A DNA stretch of 64,000 nt from Methanothermobacter sp. MT-2 (GCA_003584625.1 AP017647.1:1040603-1104602), one strand, 5' to 3'. Positions 20,324 through 29,090 are shown, counted from the first letter of the stretch. The notes: generated by a model from the letters alone, not told the origin. Numbers and translations are program-made.

Positions 20324-21262
20324 TTATGTTTCTGTTATTTTGTTTCCTGTGTATTTTATGAATACATCTTCTAGTGTTGGATGTTCCAGTTCTACTGATC
20401 TTATGTTGAAATTGTTTTGTGTTGCGAAGTTCACTATCTCCGGTATGAGGTTTTCACCCCTCTCTACTAACAATTTCACTATATCTTGTGTGTTGTAAGC
20501 TTCTTTCACCCCAGGTAATCCTTGGACTTTCTCTACAAATTCCCTGGGCCTTTCTACCTTTACTTTTATTGTGTCTGCTTTTAGTTCTCTTTTGAGTTTT
20601 GCTGGTGTGTCTGCTTTTATGATTTTTCCACGGTTCATTATGGCTACTTTGTCGCAGAGTTTGTCGGCTTCTTCCATATAGTGTGTTGTGAGTAGTACTG
20701 TTACCTTTTCTTCTCTGTTGAGTTGTTTTATGTATTTCCAGATGCTTTCGCGTGTCTGGGGATCCAAGCCTAGTGTTGGCTCATCTAGGAATAGGACCCT
20801 TGGGTGGTGTATGAGTCCTCTTCCTATTTCTAGTCTGCGTTTCATGCCGCCTGAGTATGTTTTAACGTATTCGTCGGCTTTTTCTCCGAGGGCTATCAGT
20901 TCTAGCACTTCCTCTATCCTTTTTTCCCTTATTCTCTTGGGGACTCCGTATAATGCTGCGTGCATTTCTAGGTGTTCTCTTCCTGTTAGCATGTCATCGA
21001 GTGCCCTGGATTGGAATACTATGCCTATGGATGCTCTTACCTTCTCTGGTTCCTTGATGACGTCGTGTCCGTTCACTTTCGCCGTGCCGCTTGTTGGCTT
21101 GAGTATTGTGCACAACATTGATATTAGGGTTGTTTTACCGGCCCCGTTGGGTCCTAGTATCGCGTAGATGTCCTTCTCTGGTACTTTCAAGTCTACTTTG
21201 TCCACTGCTGTGAAGTTGTCATATTTTTTGGTTATTTTTTCTGTTTCGATGATGTAATCCAT
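20324..21262 (-). CDS. ABC exporter ATP-binding protein (DrrA-like)
   Basis: 312 residues. Walker A GPNGAGKTT, signature YSGGMKRRLEIG, Walker B VLFLDEPTLGLDP and the H-loop LLTTHYMEEAD are all present, followed by a C-terminal regulatory domain typical of DrrA/NatA ATPases. Start ATG 21262 is preceded by GGGGGTGG; sequence further upstream is open but lacks coding character. It pairs with the downstream permease and is divergent from the kaiC-like gene. Confidence 0.94.
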   Translation of the reverse strand: MDYIIETEKITKKYDNFTAVDKVDLKVPEKDIYAILGPNGAGKTTLISMLCTILKPTSGTAKVNGHDVIKEPEKVRASIGIVFQSRALDDMLTGREHLEMHAALYGVPKRIREKRIEEVLELIALGEKADEYVKTYSGGMKRRLEIGRGLIHHPRVLFLDEPTLGLDPQTRESIWKYIKQLNREEKVTVLLTTHYMEEADKLCDKVAIMNRGKIIKADTPAKLKRELKADTIKVKVERPREFVEKVQGLPGVKEAYNTQDIVKLLVERGENLIPEIVNFATQNNFNIRSVELEHPTLEDVFIKYTGNKITET

Positions 21263-21395
21263 GGCCACCCCCCGGAGTGTTAAAACTATCCTCTTTTTTT
21301 TGTTCCCTATGGGGATTATTCTATCAGAAAGATTTATTATGAATTGTTGGTAATAACTTTTTTTAGTTGGTCTTTCACTTTGGGGGTGGATTTTT

Positions 21396-22790
21396 ATGAG
21401 AGAGTCTCCTAGGCTTGTTGATAAGACTCCGACTGGTATTTGGGGTGTTGATATTATTACCAGGGGTGGTTTGCCTCGTGGCCGTAATACTCTTGTTTTT
21501 GGCGGTCCTGGTACGGGTAAAACGTTTTTTGCCATGGAGTTTCTGGTTAATGGTGCTAGTGTTTATGATGAGTCTGGTGTGATGGTAAGTTTTGAAGAGA
21601 GTGAGGATAATATTATTGAAAATTTCAGATCTGATGATTTGCTCAGGGAGCTTATCAGGGAGAATAGGATTTTTATAGAGGATTTTTCTTCTACTAACGG
21701 TTTTGAGAGTGGTGATTATAGTTTAGAGGCTTTGTTCATGCGTCTTGATGATGCTATAAAGAGGGTGGGTGCTAAAAGGATAGTGCTTGACAAGGTCGAT
21801 AACCTATTTTCACACTTTGAAAAGAAAGCGATCATAAGGTCCGAGCTTTTACAACTTATAGAATGGTTGAATAGCAGGGGACTTACAAGTGTGTTTACAA
21901 CTGGTGAAAATCCTTATGGTGGGGCGGCCCATGGCCTTGAGGAGTATGTATCAGATTGTGTTATCCATCTTAAACATCGTTATAAGGATCATATTGGCAC
22001 CCGGTATATGACAATAAAAAAGTATAGGGGTTCTGAGCATGGTTTGAACGAGTATCCGATGCTCATAAATTCAAAGGGTTTGTCATTGTTCCCTATAACA
22101 TCTCTTAGACTTGATTATACTGTGAGTCGTAGGATTGTGTCAAGTGGTATCCCTGAACTTGACAATATACTTGGAGGCGGATTTTATCAGTGGTCGTCTG
22201 TGCTTATCTCAGGGACTAGTGGGACTGGTAAAACAAGTTTTGTGGCCAAATTTGCCTATGAAGCCTGTGAGAGGGGTGAAAGGTGTCTTTTATTTGCTAA
22301 TGAGGAGCCTGCGGATCAGATAATCCGTAACATGGCCTCTGTTGGGATAGATCTTGAAAAGTTTAGTAGTCACAATCTCCTGATCCATTCTGAAAGACCC
22401 ACTACATTGGGCCTAGAAGCTCATTTGACGGCTATGCAGGATCTTGTACGTGAATTCGAACCAGACCATGTTATAATAGATCCTATATCCTCGCTTACAG
22501 AGGCCGGTTTTGGTGTGAAAGACCTTTTTGTAAGGTTCACAGATTTCTTGAAGAATCGTAAGATAACCTCTATCTTAACATACCTTACAGAAGGTGGTTC
22601 GCCCTTGACAACTACAGAAATACACTTGTCCTCTCTCATAGATACTTGGGTTATACTCCAACAAGTAGAAAAAGGGGGATATTATGCTAATATTTTAAGG
22701 GTGCTTAAAAGTCGCGGCCTTAAACATTCCAAAAAACCTGTAGAATTCAAATTAACCAGTAAGGGTATAAAGATTTTGGGGGGAGAGTAA
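21396..22790 (+). CDS. Two-domain KaiC-family ATPase
   Basis: 464 residues with two RecA/KaiC domains. CI has Walker A GGPGTGKT (36-43) and the catalytic Glu pair in VSFEES (67-68). CII has GTSGTGKT (273-280), FANEEP (303-304) and IIDPISSL. The full double-domain layout is that of cyanobacterial KaiC. The CII stretch TEIHLSSLIDTWVILQ aligns with the KaiC phosphorylation loop, with Ser412-Ser413 at the place of S431/T432. ATG 21396 has gggggtgga upstream. A KaiB gene follows after 3 bp and a histidine kinase overlaps that gene. KaiA is absent, as in all non-cyanobacterial sets. Confidence 0.92.
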   Translation: MRESPRLVDKTPTGIWGVDIITRGGLPRGRNTLVFGGPGTGKTFFAMEFLVNGASVYDESGVMVSFEESEDNIIENFRSDDLLRELIRENRIFIEDFSSTNGFESGDYSLEALFMRLDDAIKRVGAKRIVLDKVDNLFSHFEKKAIIRSELLQLIEWLNSRGLTSVFTTGENPYGGAAHGLEEYVSDCVIHLKHRYKDHIGTRYMTIKKYRGSEHGLNEYPMLINSKGLSLFPITSLRLDYTVSRRIVSSGIPELDNILGGGFYQWSSVLISGTSGTGKTSFVAKFAYEACERGERCLLFANEEPADQIIRNMASVGIDLEKFSSHNLLIHSERPTTLGLEAHLTAMQDLVREFEPDHVIIDPISSLTEAGFGVKDLFVRFTDFLKNRKITSILTYLTEGGSPLTTTEIHLSSLIDTWVILQQVEKGGYYANILRVLKSRGLKHSKKPVEFKLTSKGIKILGGE

Positions 22791-22793
22791 GTT

Positions 22794-23057
22794 TTGGATG
22801 AGGTAATCCTAAGATTATATGTGACTCGAAAAAATCCTTATGCAAAGGCAGCTATCCAAACCCTCAATCAACTCCAGGATAGGGTGAATATTAAACTTGA
22901 GATTGTGGATGTTAGTGAAAATCCGGATTTGGCCCGTGAGAATCATCTTATCGCCATACCCACCCTTGAAAGGATAAAACCCGAGCCTAGAAGGAGGCCT
23001 ATAGGTGATCTTTCCGATACTAAGGCGCTCTTAAAATTTATAGGGTGTCAACTTTGA
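22794..23057 (+). CDS. KaiB-like protein
   Basis: 87 residues, full length for KaiB. Signature features are the thioredoxin-like strand LRLYVTRKNPYAKAAIQTLNQL, IVDVSENPDLARENHLIAIPTL, and the terminal RRPIGDLSDTKALLKFI, which resembles the RRIIGDLS motif of KaiB. In cyanobacteria KaiB switches fold and binds KaiC CI; here the partner is presumably the adjacent KaiC. TTG start at 22794 follows the kaiC GGGGAGAG segment, and its stop overlaps the start of the histidine kinase, so translation is probably coupled. Confidence 0.88.
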   Translation: MDEVILRLYVTRKNPYAKAAIQTLNQLQDRVNIKLEIVDVSENPDLARENHLIAIPTLERIKPEPRRRPIGDLSDTKALLKFIGCQL

Positions 23058-24997
23058 AAGGGAACGCTAGATCATTAATAAAGGACATGAAAGTCCATGA
23101 CCACATCTGTTTAATTTATGAAGATGAAAGAGAATGGGAATCCACTATCATACCATTCCTAGTAGAAGGATTAAAAGGTAATGATAAATGTATTTATATA
23201 ACTGACAGGCATAAGAGCGAGACCATAAAAAAACTTCTCAAAAAGAGAGGATTCGACCCTGAAAAGCTTAAAGGGCAATTTGAAATATTATCAGAGGATG
23301 AAGCATATACCCGTGGCGGATCCTTCGACCCTGATGCCATGATAAAACTCCTAGAAAAGGAAACAGAAAAAGCCCTAGATGAAGGTTATTCCGCCCTCCG
23401 GGTCACTGGAGAGATGACCTGGATTTTGAAGGGTAAGCCTGGGAGTGAAAAGCTGATAGAATATGAGGCTAAACTTAACAGGTTCTTTCCAAAGGCAGAG
23501 TGCTTGGCTATTTGTCAATATGAAAGGTCTGCTTTTGAACCAGAAATCCTTAAAGGGGTTATAATGACCCATCCTATCCTAATATGGAAGGGTAAAATTT
23601 ACAGGAATTTCTATTATATACCTCCCAGGATTTTTCTTGAAGGCGATCCCGGCCGTGCAGAGGTTGAAAATTGGCTTAGGAATATAAGACGTGAAAATGA
23701 GTTTATAGAATCTGTTGAAATGTTCACAAGATTATTTAAGAGTTTTATTGCTAATGTTCCGGCTATTGTGTCTGTTAAAGATTCTGATTTAAGGTATTTC
23801 CTCGTGAACGATAAATTTTGCAGGTTCGCTGGGAAAAAAGAATCCGAAATACTCGGCAAAACCGTCAATGAAATATTTAACGGGGAAACAGCAGCCATAT
23901 TTGGAGATTTGGATGAAATACCATTAAAAGGTGATGATATAGCCATTGAAAGGAAAATCAAGGGCAGATATTATCATATACGTAAGTTTCCCGTGGAGAT
24001 ACCCATCGGTAAAAAAGGTGTGGCATCCATAATAATGGATATAACTGAAAGTAAAAAATTTGAAGAAAAACTAAGTAAATTGACGAAAAATTTCATCAAC
24101 ATCGTTGATAACAGTCCAGAGAGCATATTCATCGTTAACAAAACAGGGAAAGTATACTATGCAAACCACCAAGCCCTAAAATACTTTGGATGGGAAAAAA
24201 GTGAAATCATAGGAGAAAATATAGGAATGCCAATAAAACCCAACATCACAGAAGAAATCCAAACCATAGATGCAAATGGCAACCTGAAAACCGCCGAAAT
24301 AAGAACCGCCAAAACATACTGGGAAGACGAAGAATGCACCCTAATATCCCTACGCGACATAACAAAAATCAAAGAATATGAAAAATCCCTCAAAAAAGCC
24401 CTAAAAGAAAAAGACGCACTCCTCCTAGAACTACACCACCGCGTCAAAAACAACCTCCAACTCATAATAAGCCTCATAAACCTCCAAGAAAAACAATTCC
24501 AAAAAGAAGACAGAAAACTACTCAAAGAAACAACAAACAGGATAAGAGCAATTGCACGAGTCCATGAAAAAATCTACCAATCAGAAGACCTAACCTCCAT
24601 AAACCTCAAAGATTACCTAAAAGACATCATCTCAGAACTAAAAGCAACATACAAACTCCCAAAAATAAAATTCAACTGCCAAATCCAAGACATAAAACTC
24701 AACATAAACCAGGCCATCCCCTGCGGACTTATAATAAACGAAGCCCTTACAAACTCCATGAAATACGCTTTCCCAGACAAGAAAGGGACAATCACAATAA
24801 AAGCATACAAAAGTGGAGATTCCTTAAATCTTATCATAGCCGATGATGGTGTCGGATTCCCAGAAGGATTCAAACCAGAAGAATGTGAAGGTATGGGTAT
24901 GAGAATAATCTACACCCTAACAAGACAACTTGACGGTGAAATAAAAATAAAAGGAGAAAAAGGGGTTAAAATCAAACTCAAATTTCCATACCATTGA
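23054..24997 (+). CDS. MEDS-PAS-PAS sensor histidine kinase
   Basis: 647 residues in four parts: a MEDS (methanogen/methylotroph DcmR sensory) domain to about residue 195 (HDHICLIYEDEREW), two PAS domains (about 230-335 and 345-440), a HisKA_2 dimerisation helix with LHHRVKNNLQLIISL near residue 462, and a C-terminal HATPase with NEALTNSMKYAF and DDGVGFPEGF. No membrane segment, so it is a cytosolic sensor. The TTGA overlap with the kaiB stop and AGGGTG upstream favour TTG 23054; GTG 23045 is the alternative. No response regulator is adjacent. The + strand turns strongly A/C-rich from about 24,060 to 24,780, inside the gene. Confidence 0.92.
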   Translation: MKGNARSLIKDMKVHDHICLIYEDEREWESTIIPFLVEGLKGNDKCIYITDRHKSETIKKLLKKRGFDPEKLKGQFEILSEDEAYTRGGSFDPDAMIKLLEKETEKALDEGYSALRVTGEMTWILKGKPGSEKLIEYEAKLNRFFPKAECLAICQYERSAFEPEILKGVIMTHPILIWKGKIYRNFYYIPPRIFLEGDPGRAEVENWLRNIRRENEFIESVEMFTRLFKSFIANVPAIVSVKDSDLRYFLVNDKFCRFAGKKESEILGKTVNEIFNGETAAIFGDLDEIPLKGDDIAIERKIKGRYYHIRKFPVEIPIGKKGVASIIMDITESKKFEEKLSKLTKNFINIVDNSPESIFIVNKTGKVYYANHQALKYFGWEKSEIIGENIGMPIKPNITEEIQTIDANGNLKTAEIRTAKTYWEDEECTLISLRDITKIKEYEKSLKKALKEKDALLLELHHRVKNNLQLIISLINLQEKQFQKEDRKLLKETTNRIRAIARVHEKIYQSEDLTSINLKDYLKDIISELKATYKLPKIKFNCQIQDIKLNINQAIPCGLIINEALTNSMKYAFPDKKGTITIKAYKSGDSLNLIIADDGVGFPEGFKPEECEGMGMRIIYTLTRQLDGEIKIKGEKGVKIKLKFPYH

Positions 24998-25010
24998 GGG
25001 GCTGAAAATA

Positions 25011-26357
25011 ATGATATTTGAGATAATAAAATCCGAGGGAATATCACACAACTCCTATTTTTTAGGATCAGAAGGCGAAGCCGCTATCATAGACCCTAGA
25101 AGAGACATTGACATCTACCTAAAACTTGCAAGAAAACATGATATAAGCATCCGTTACATATTCGAAACCCACAGAAACGAAGATTATACCATAGGCTCCC
25201 TAGAACTTGCAAAATATGTTGACGCCGAAATACTACACGGAAGCAAACTAAACTTCAAATACGGGACCAAAGTAATCGAAGGAGACACATTCAAACTAGG
25301 CTCCCTAGAACTTGAAGTCTTAGAGACTCCAGGGCATACATATGAGAGCATATCCATCCTCGTGAGGGATAAAACCACAGACAAACCCATGATAATATTT
25401 GTTGGTGATGTGCTCTTCCCAGGAGAAGTTGGAAGAGTCGACTTTTTTGGGAAAGAGAAAATACCTGAAACCGCAAGTCTGCTCTATGAGAGCATACATG
25501 AAAAAATCTTACCCTTAGGTGATCATGTTATACTCTGCCCTGCCCATGGCGCAGGTTCCATTTGCGGCGCCCAGATAAACGACCAAGACCTCACAACCAT
25601 AGGATATGAAAAAATAACAAATCCACTCTTAAAATTAGATAAAGAAAGCTTCATAGAACATAAAAAGAAAGAAAAACTTTACACTCCACCATACTTCAAG
25701 AGAATGGAAAAAAACAACCTCGAAGGAGCCCCACTAGAAAACCCGCACCTAGAACCCCTAAATGTCACAGAATTCAATGAGATGATAAAAGAAGGGGCCC
25801 AACTGGTGGATGTTAGGAATCCGACAAGTTTCTGCGGAGGTCACATCCCAGGTAGCTTGAATATTTGGAGTGGTGGTTTCGCCGCATTCGCAGGATACTT
25901 CCTAGACTATGATAATCCAATAATCATAGTAGATGAGGATGGATTAAATGATCCTGTGAGAAGATCCCTTATAAGACTGGGATACGATAACAAGTATGGT
26001 TATCTCCAGGGTGGTTTCCCAACATGGTATATTTCCGGGATGGAATGTGAAAGTCTAGAGGCATGGACTGTAGACCAGCTAAAATCCCAAGTCGATGATG
26101 GTGATTTCATCCTTCTCGATGTTAGAAAACATGCGGATCGTGAGAAATTTTATATAGAAGGTTCCAGGCATTGTTGGCTCGGTGACATCCCAGAAAACCT
26201 GGAAAACATACCTGATAATGTGGTTGTATATTGCGATTCAGGTTATAAGTCAACTATAGCAGCAAGCCTGCTTAAAATGGAGGGATATGATGTGAAAACT
26301 GTCCTTGGAGGGATAACCGCCTGGATAAAGAAAGGTTATCCCATCATACAAGGATAA
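25011..26357 (+). CDS. Metallo-beta-lactamase-fold/double rhodanese protein with degenerate metal site
   Basis: 448 residues. An N-terminal MBL domain (about 1-220) resembles persulfide dioxygenases, followed by two rhodanese domains. The family motif THxHxDH reads THRNEDY here, so the second and third ligand positions are not His, while ETPGHT, GDVLFPG and CPAHGAGS still provide His and Asp residues. Rhodanese 1 has VDEDG where the active Cys belongs and is probably inactive; rhodanese 2 has CDSGYKS with Cys. It starts 13 nt after the kinase, behind a GAGGGGCTG site, and may belong to the Kai operon. A role in sulfane-sulfur handling is inferred only. Confidence 0.88.
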   Translation: MIFEIIKSEGISHNSYFLGSEGEAAIIDPRRDIDIYLKLARKHDISIRYIFETHRNEDYTIGSLELAKYVDAEILHGSKLNFKYGTKVIEGDTFKLGSLELEVLETPGHTYESISILVRDKTTDKPMIIFVGDVLFPGEVGRVDFFGKEKIPETASLLYESIHEKILPLGDHVILCPAHGAGSICGAQINDQDLTTIGYEKITNPLLKLDKESFIEHKKKEKLYTPPYFKRMEKNNLEGAPLENPHLEPLNVTEFNEMIKEGAQLVDVRNPTSFCGGHIPGSLNIWSGGFAAFAGYFLDYDNPIIIVDEDGLNDPVRRSLIRLGYDNKYGYLQGGFPTWYISGMECESLEAWTVDQLKSQVDDGDFILLDVRKHADREKFYIEGSRHCWLGDIPENLENIPDNVVVYCDSGYKSTIAASLLKMEGYDVKTVLGGITAWIKKGYPIIQG

Positions 26358-26376
26358 AAAAAAGGAGGTTTAGGTT

Positions 26377-26853
26377 ATGGGGATTGTTAAAATACCTTTA
26401 ATGACAAAGGAAGAATATGATGAGTTTATAGGGGAGAAATTTATCAGTAGGATAGCCTTTAGTGGAGAATATCCATATATAGCACCATTCCTTTATGTGT
26501 TTGATGGTGAACACCTCTACTTTTTGTCAACTAAATATGGCCGTAAAATAGAACTTTTAAAGGACAATCCATATGTTGCAGTTGAAATAGAAGAGTTCGA
26601 ACCAGACCTTTCAAGTTATAAGTTTGTAACCCTTCAGGGCCAGATAGTCCAAGTTACAGATGAGGATGAAAAGAAGAGGGTAAGGGGGATGTTTGCGGAT
26701 ATGATCAAGGAAAAAAATCTTTCTAAGAATGTGCTTAAGGCTTTGGGTCATTCTCCAGAAGATCCTCTGGCATGTATTGTTAAAATGGAGAGATCCTATG
26801 TCTGGAAACTCGTAGATGTTGTTGATATAATCGGTATAAAAAGTGGAAAATAA
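26377..26853 (+). CDS. Pyridoxamine-5'-phosphate-oxidase-related flavin-binding protein
   Basis: 158 residues with a split-barrel FMN-binding fold: the N-terminal FISRIAFSGEYPYIAPFLYVFDGEHLYFLS, the ALGHSPEDPLACIVKME segment, and KIELLKDNPYVAVEIEEF are typical of this family (COG3467). GGAGGTTTAGG precedes ATG 26377. It lies 19 nt behind the MBL-rhodanese gene, so both are likely co-transcribed. The family binds FMN, F420 or heme; which one applies cannot be seen. Confidence 0.86.
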   Translation: MGIVKIPLMTKEEYDEFIGEKFISRIAFSGEYPYIAPFLYVFDGEHLYFLSTKYGRKIELLKDNPYVAVEIEEFEPDLSSYKFVTLQGQIVQVTDEDEKKRVRGMFADMIKEKNLSKNVLKALGHSPEDPLACIVKMERSYVWKLVDVVDIIGIKSGK

Positions 26854-26862
26854 TTGTGGGGG

Positions 26863-26915
26863 TTTAAGGAGTATAAAAATAAGGATTTTAGAGGGGGTGA
26901 AATAGACTCCTTAAA
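26863..26915. terminator. Inverted repeat between convergent genes
   Basis: TTTAAGGAGT (26863-26872) and ACTCCTTAAA (26906-26915) are perfect 10-bp inverted repeats separated by 33 nt. They sit between two convergent genes and could form a stem serving transcript ends in either direction. Confidence 0.45.
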
Positions 26916-26964
26916 AACCCTTACTCCATCTACTATTTTCACATATATTAATCTTTTTCCGTGG

Positions 26965-27810
26965 CTATAATCCCAATACTATTTTTGTTAATGTTTTGCT
27001 TCCCAGTGCAAATGCTATGAAGGTTATGCTCATCCCAATTTTTATCTGTTTTGAAACCTTCCCGGCGGTTTCTCTTCTGGGATCTGCTAAAATCTTGAAT
27101 GCGCCCCTAAGGAATACTATTATTGCTAATGATAAAACTGGGATGTAAAGGATGCTGAACACATCTATGATATATAGTATGGGACTTGTTAGACTAGCGA
27201 TAAACATGAAAATTGCGGCTATTATACTTGAGATTCTCTGCCCGTATCTTATTGGGAGTGTGGCGGCTCCTTGTATCTGGTCCCCTTCTATGTCCTCCAT
27301 GTCCTTGATTATTTCCCTCGCCATTGTCATGAGAAAAGCATAAAAACCTATATAAGCCCCTATAACAATTTCACCCACTACCACGCCACCGAATATGAAA
27401 CTTAGGCCTGTGAGGAATGATATTGCAAGGTTGCCAATGATACATTTCCTTTTAAGAGTGTAAGCATAATATATCATGAGAAGGGAGCTTCCAACCACTA
27501 TAATTCCAGGAAGTAAACCAAGACAAAAACCGAGTACCGATGCAAAAACAAAAAGTACAAGTGAATAGACCCCAGCAGCCCTTCTACTAACACGTCCAGA
27601 TGGTATAGGCCTCTCAGGCCTGTTTATAGCATCTATCTCATAATCAAAATAATCATTGATTGTGTTACCAGCTCCTGTGGCCATGAAAACGATTATACCC
27701 GCCATTAGAACGTCTATATTGAATTTCCATGTTATAAGGGCCATTAAAATAACTGAAACCACTGCCATAATTGCATTAACCGGCCTTAATATTTCTATAT
27801 AAGCTTTCAT
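26965..27810 (-). CDS. Digeranylgeranylglyceryl phosphate synthase (UbiA family)
   Basis: 281 residues, integral membrane prenyltransferase that adds the second geranylgeranyl chain to GGGP in archaeal lipid synthesis. The two Asp-rich motifs are NTINDYFDYEIDAINRPERP and DMEDIEGD. About eight hydrophobic helices follow. Start ATG 27810 has GGTGGAGG upstream. It is divergent from a prenol-kinase-like gene 55 bp away. A role in another polyprenyl transfer is possible, but the N-terminal sequence ILRPVNAIMA fits DGGGP synthases. Confidence 0.86.
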   Translation of the reverse strand: MKAYIEILRPVNAIMAVVSVILMALITWKFNIDVLMAGIIVFMATGAGNTINDYFDYEIDAINRPERPIPSGRVSRRAAGVYSLVLFVFASVLGFCLGLLPGIIVVGSSLLMIYYAYTLKRKCIIGNLAISFLTGLSFIFGGVVVGEIVIGAYIGFYAFLMTMAREIIKDMEDIEGDQIQGAATLPIRYGQRISSIIAAIFMFIASLTSPILYIIDVFSILYIPVLSLAIIVFLRGAFKILADPRRETAGKVSKQIKIGMSITFIAFALGSKTLTKIVLGL

Positions 27811-27864
27811 TATCCTCCACCATACCAAAAGTCAAATATACTCTAATAAGCTTCACACTTAATT

Positions 27865-28512
27865 ATGATAGGCAATGACATTCTTGGACTACTATTAGTA
27901 TATAGCTATGTTGCGATTGTATTATTTATAGGGGGGAACCTTCAAAATCCAAATGTTAGTCGGAAATTTGTACATATAATGGTCGGAAACATCATCTTTA
28001 TATTACCAGTATTTAAAACATGGTGGGTTATGACATTCCTTGCAGCAGCACCCTTCATACCCCTAACATTCCTTTTAAGTCCATATTCACCACTCAAACT
28101 AGAACATAAAGTTTCTTCTTATGGTCATGGTCTTGGACTCGTATACTATTCCATTTCATGGACTCTACTCGCCCTACTATTCTTCAACCAACCAGGGATA
28201 ATCGCAATTGGTATCGCTGCAATGTCTTATGGTGACGGTCTAGCATCACTAATAGGCGAAAAATATGGGAAAAGAAAATATAACATCCTAGGAGACCCTA
28301 AAAGTGTTGAAGGATCCCTCTCAATGCTCATCACCCTACTAGTCACTTTACCCATCATCTTCATCTACTACAATCAACCAATAAACTGGCCCCTAATAGC
28401 TGCCATAGCAGCCACAGCCACCATCATAGAAGGCGCCACACCAAAAGGACTTGACAACATAACAGCATGCATCGGCGCAGTGACAATCTACCTATTAGGG
28501 TGTGCATTATGA
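27865..28512 (+). CDS. Prenol/dolichol-kinase-like membrane protein (CTP transferase family)
   Basis: 215 residues with six or seven hydrophobic helices. SRKFVHIMVGN, SYGDGLASLIGEKYGKRK and DPKSVEGSLSM match the phytol/farnesol kinase branch (VTE5-like) of the phosphatidate cytidylyltransferase superfamily. That branch phosphorylates isoprenoid alcohols using CTP. It is next to DGGGP synthase and its last codon overlaps the next gene (ATGA). A role as geranylgeraniol kinase is inferred. The start has no strong ribosome binding site, so a leaderless transcript is possible. Confidence 0.8.
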   Translation: MIGNDILGLLLVYSYVAIVLFIGGNLQNPNVSRKFVHIMVGNIIFILPVFKTWWVMTFLAAAPFIPLTFLLSPYSPLKLEHKVSSYGHGLGLVYYSISWTLLALLFFNQPGIIAIGIAAMSYGDGLASLIGEKYGKRKYNILGDPKSVEGSLSMLITLLVTLPIIFIYYNQPINWPLIAAIAATATIIEGATPKGLDNITACIGAVTIYLLGCAL

Positions 28513-29090
28513 GATTCATAGTCATCGACGGATTAGACGGCGCCGGAAAAGACACGCACGCAAAACTCATAAAAAAAAGATATGAAAACCTGGGAGAAAA
28601 AGTCATATACCGGTCGCATCCAGAAGACGACAACCCCTATGGTCTAAAAGCTAAAAAGGCCCTGCTTAAAAAGGGTAAAATAAATCACCTAAAAGCAAGC
28701 ATATACTACGCCCTAGATGTTATAAGATCACTCCACTTATACTATCACTCAAAAGAAGCTGACACCCTAATATTCGTAAGATACCTTATGGGAGTAGCAT
28801 ACCTACCCCCAAAAATAGCCTGGATACTATACCACATCTTCTCCCTGGTATTCCCCACTACAAAATATATGTTTTTTCTTGACGTTTCACCCAAAGAATC
28901 ACTAAGACGCCTACAAGAAAGGGACGAACACGAAATGTTCGAAAACCTTGAAGACCTTAAACGCGTCCGCGAAAAAGCCCTAAAACTAGCCAAAAACTGG
29001 CACATCATAAACACCGAGGATAGTATAACAGACGTTCAAAAGAAAATCGACAAAATCCTAAACCAACTCGACAAAGGCGAAAAAATATGA
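28509..29090 (+). CDS. Thymidylate-kinase-like protein
   Basis: 193 residues. FIVIDGLDGAGKDTHAKLI is a thymidylate-kinase P-loop with D in place of the usual Thr/Ser after GK. A DRY-like region reads VRYLMGVAY, followed by a long hydrophobic stretch (LPPKIAWILYHIFSLVFP) unusual in a soluble dTMP kinase. LDVSPKESLRRLQERDEHEMFE resembles the LID. The start overlaps the preceding stop and the next gene overlaps its end, so the three genes form one operon. It might be a true dTMP kinase or a kinase of a lipid-linked phosphate. Confidence 0.8.
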   Translation: MRFIVIDGLDGAGKDTHAKLIKKRYENLGEKVIYRSHPEDDNPYGLKAKKALLKKGKINHLKASIYYALDVIRSLHLYYHSKEADTLIFVRYLMGVAYLPPKIAWILYHIFSLVFPTTKYMFFLDVSPKESLRRLQERDEHEMFENLEDLKRVREKALKLAKNWHIINTEDSITDVQKKIDKILNQLDKGEKI

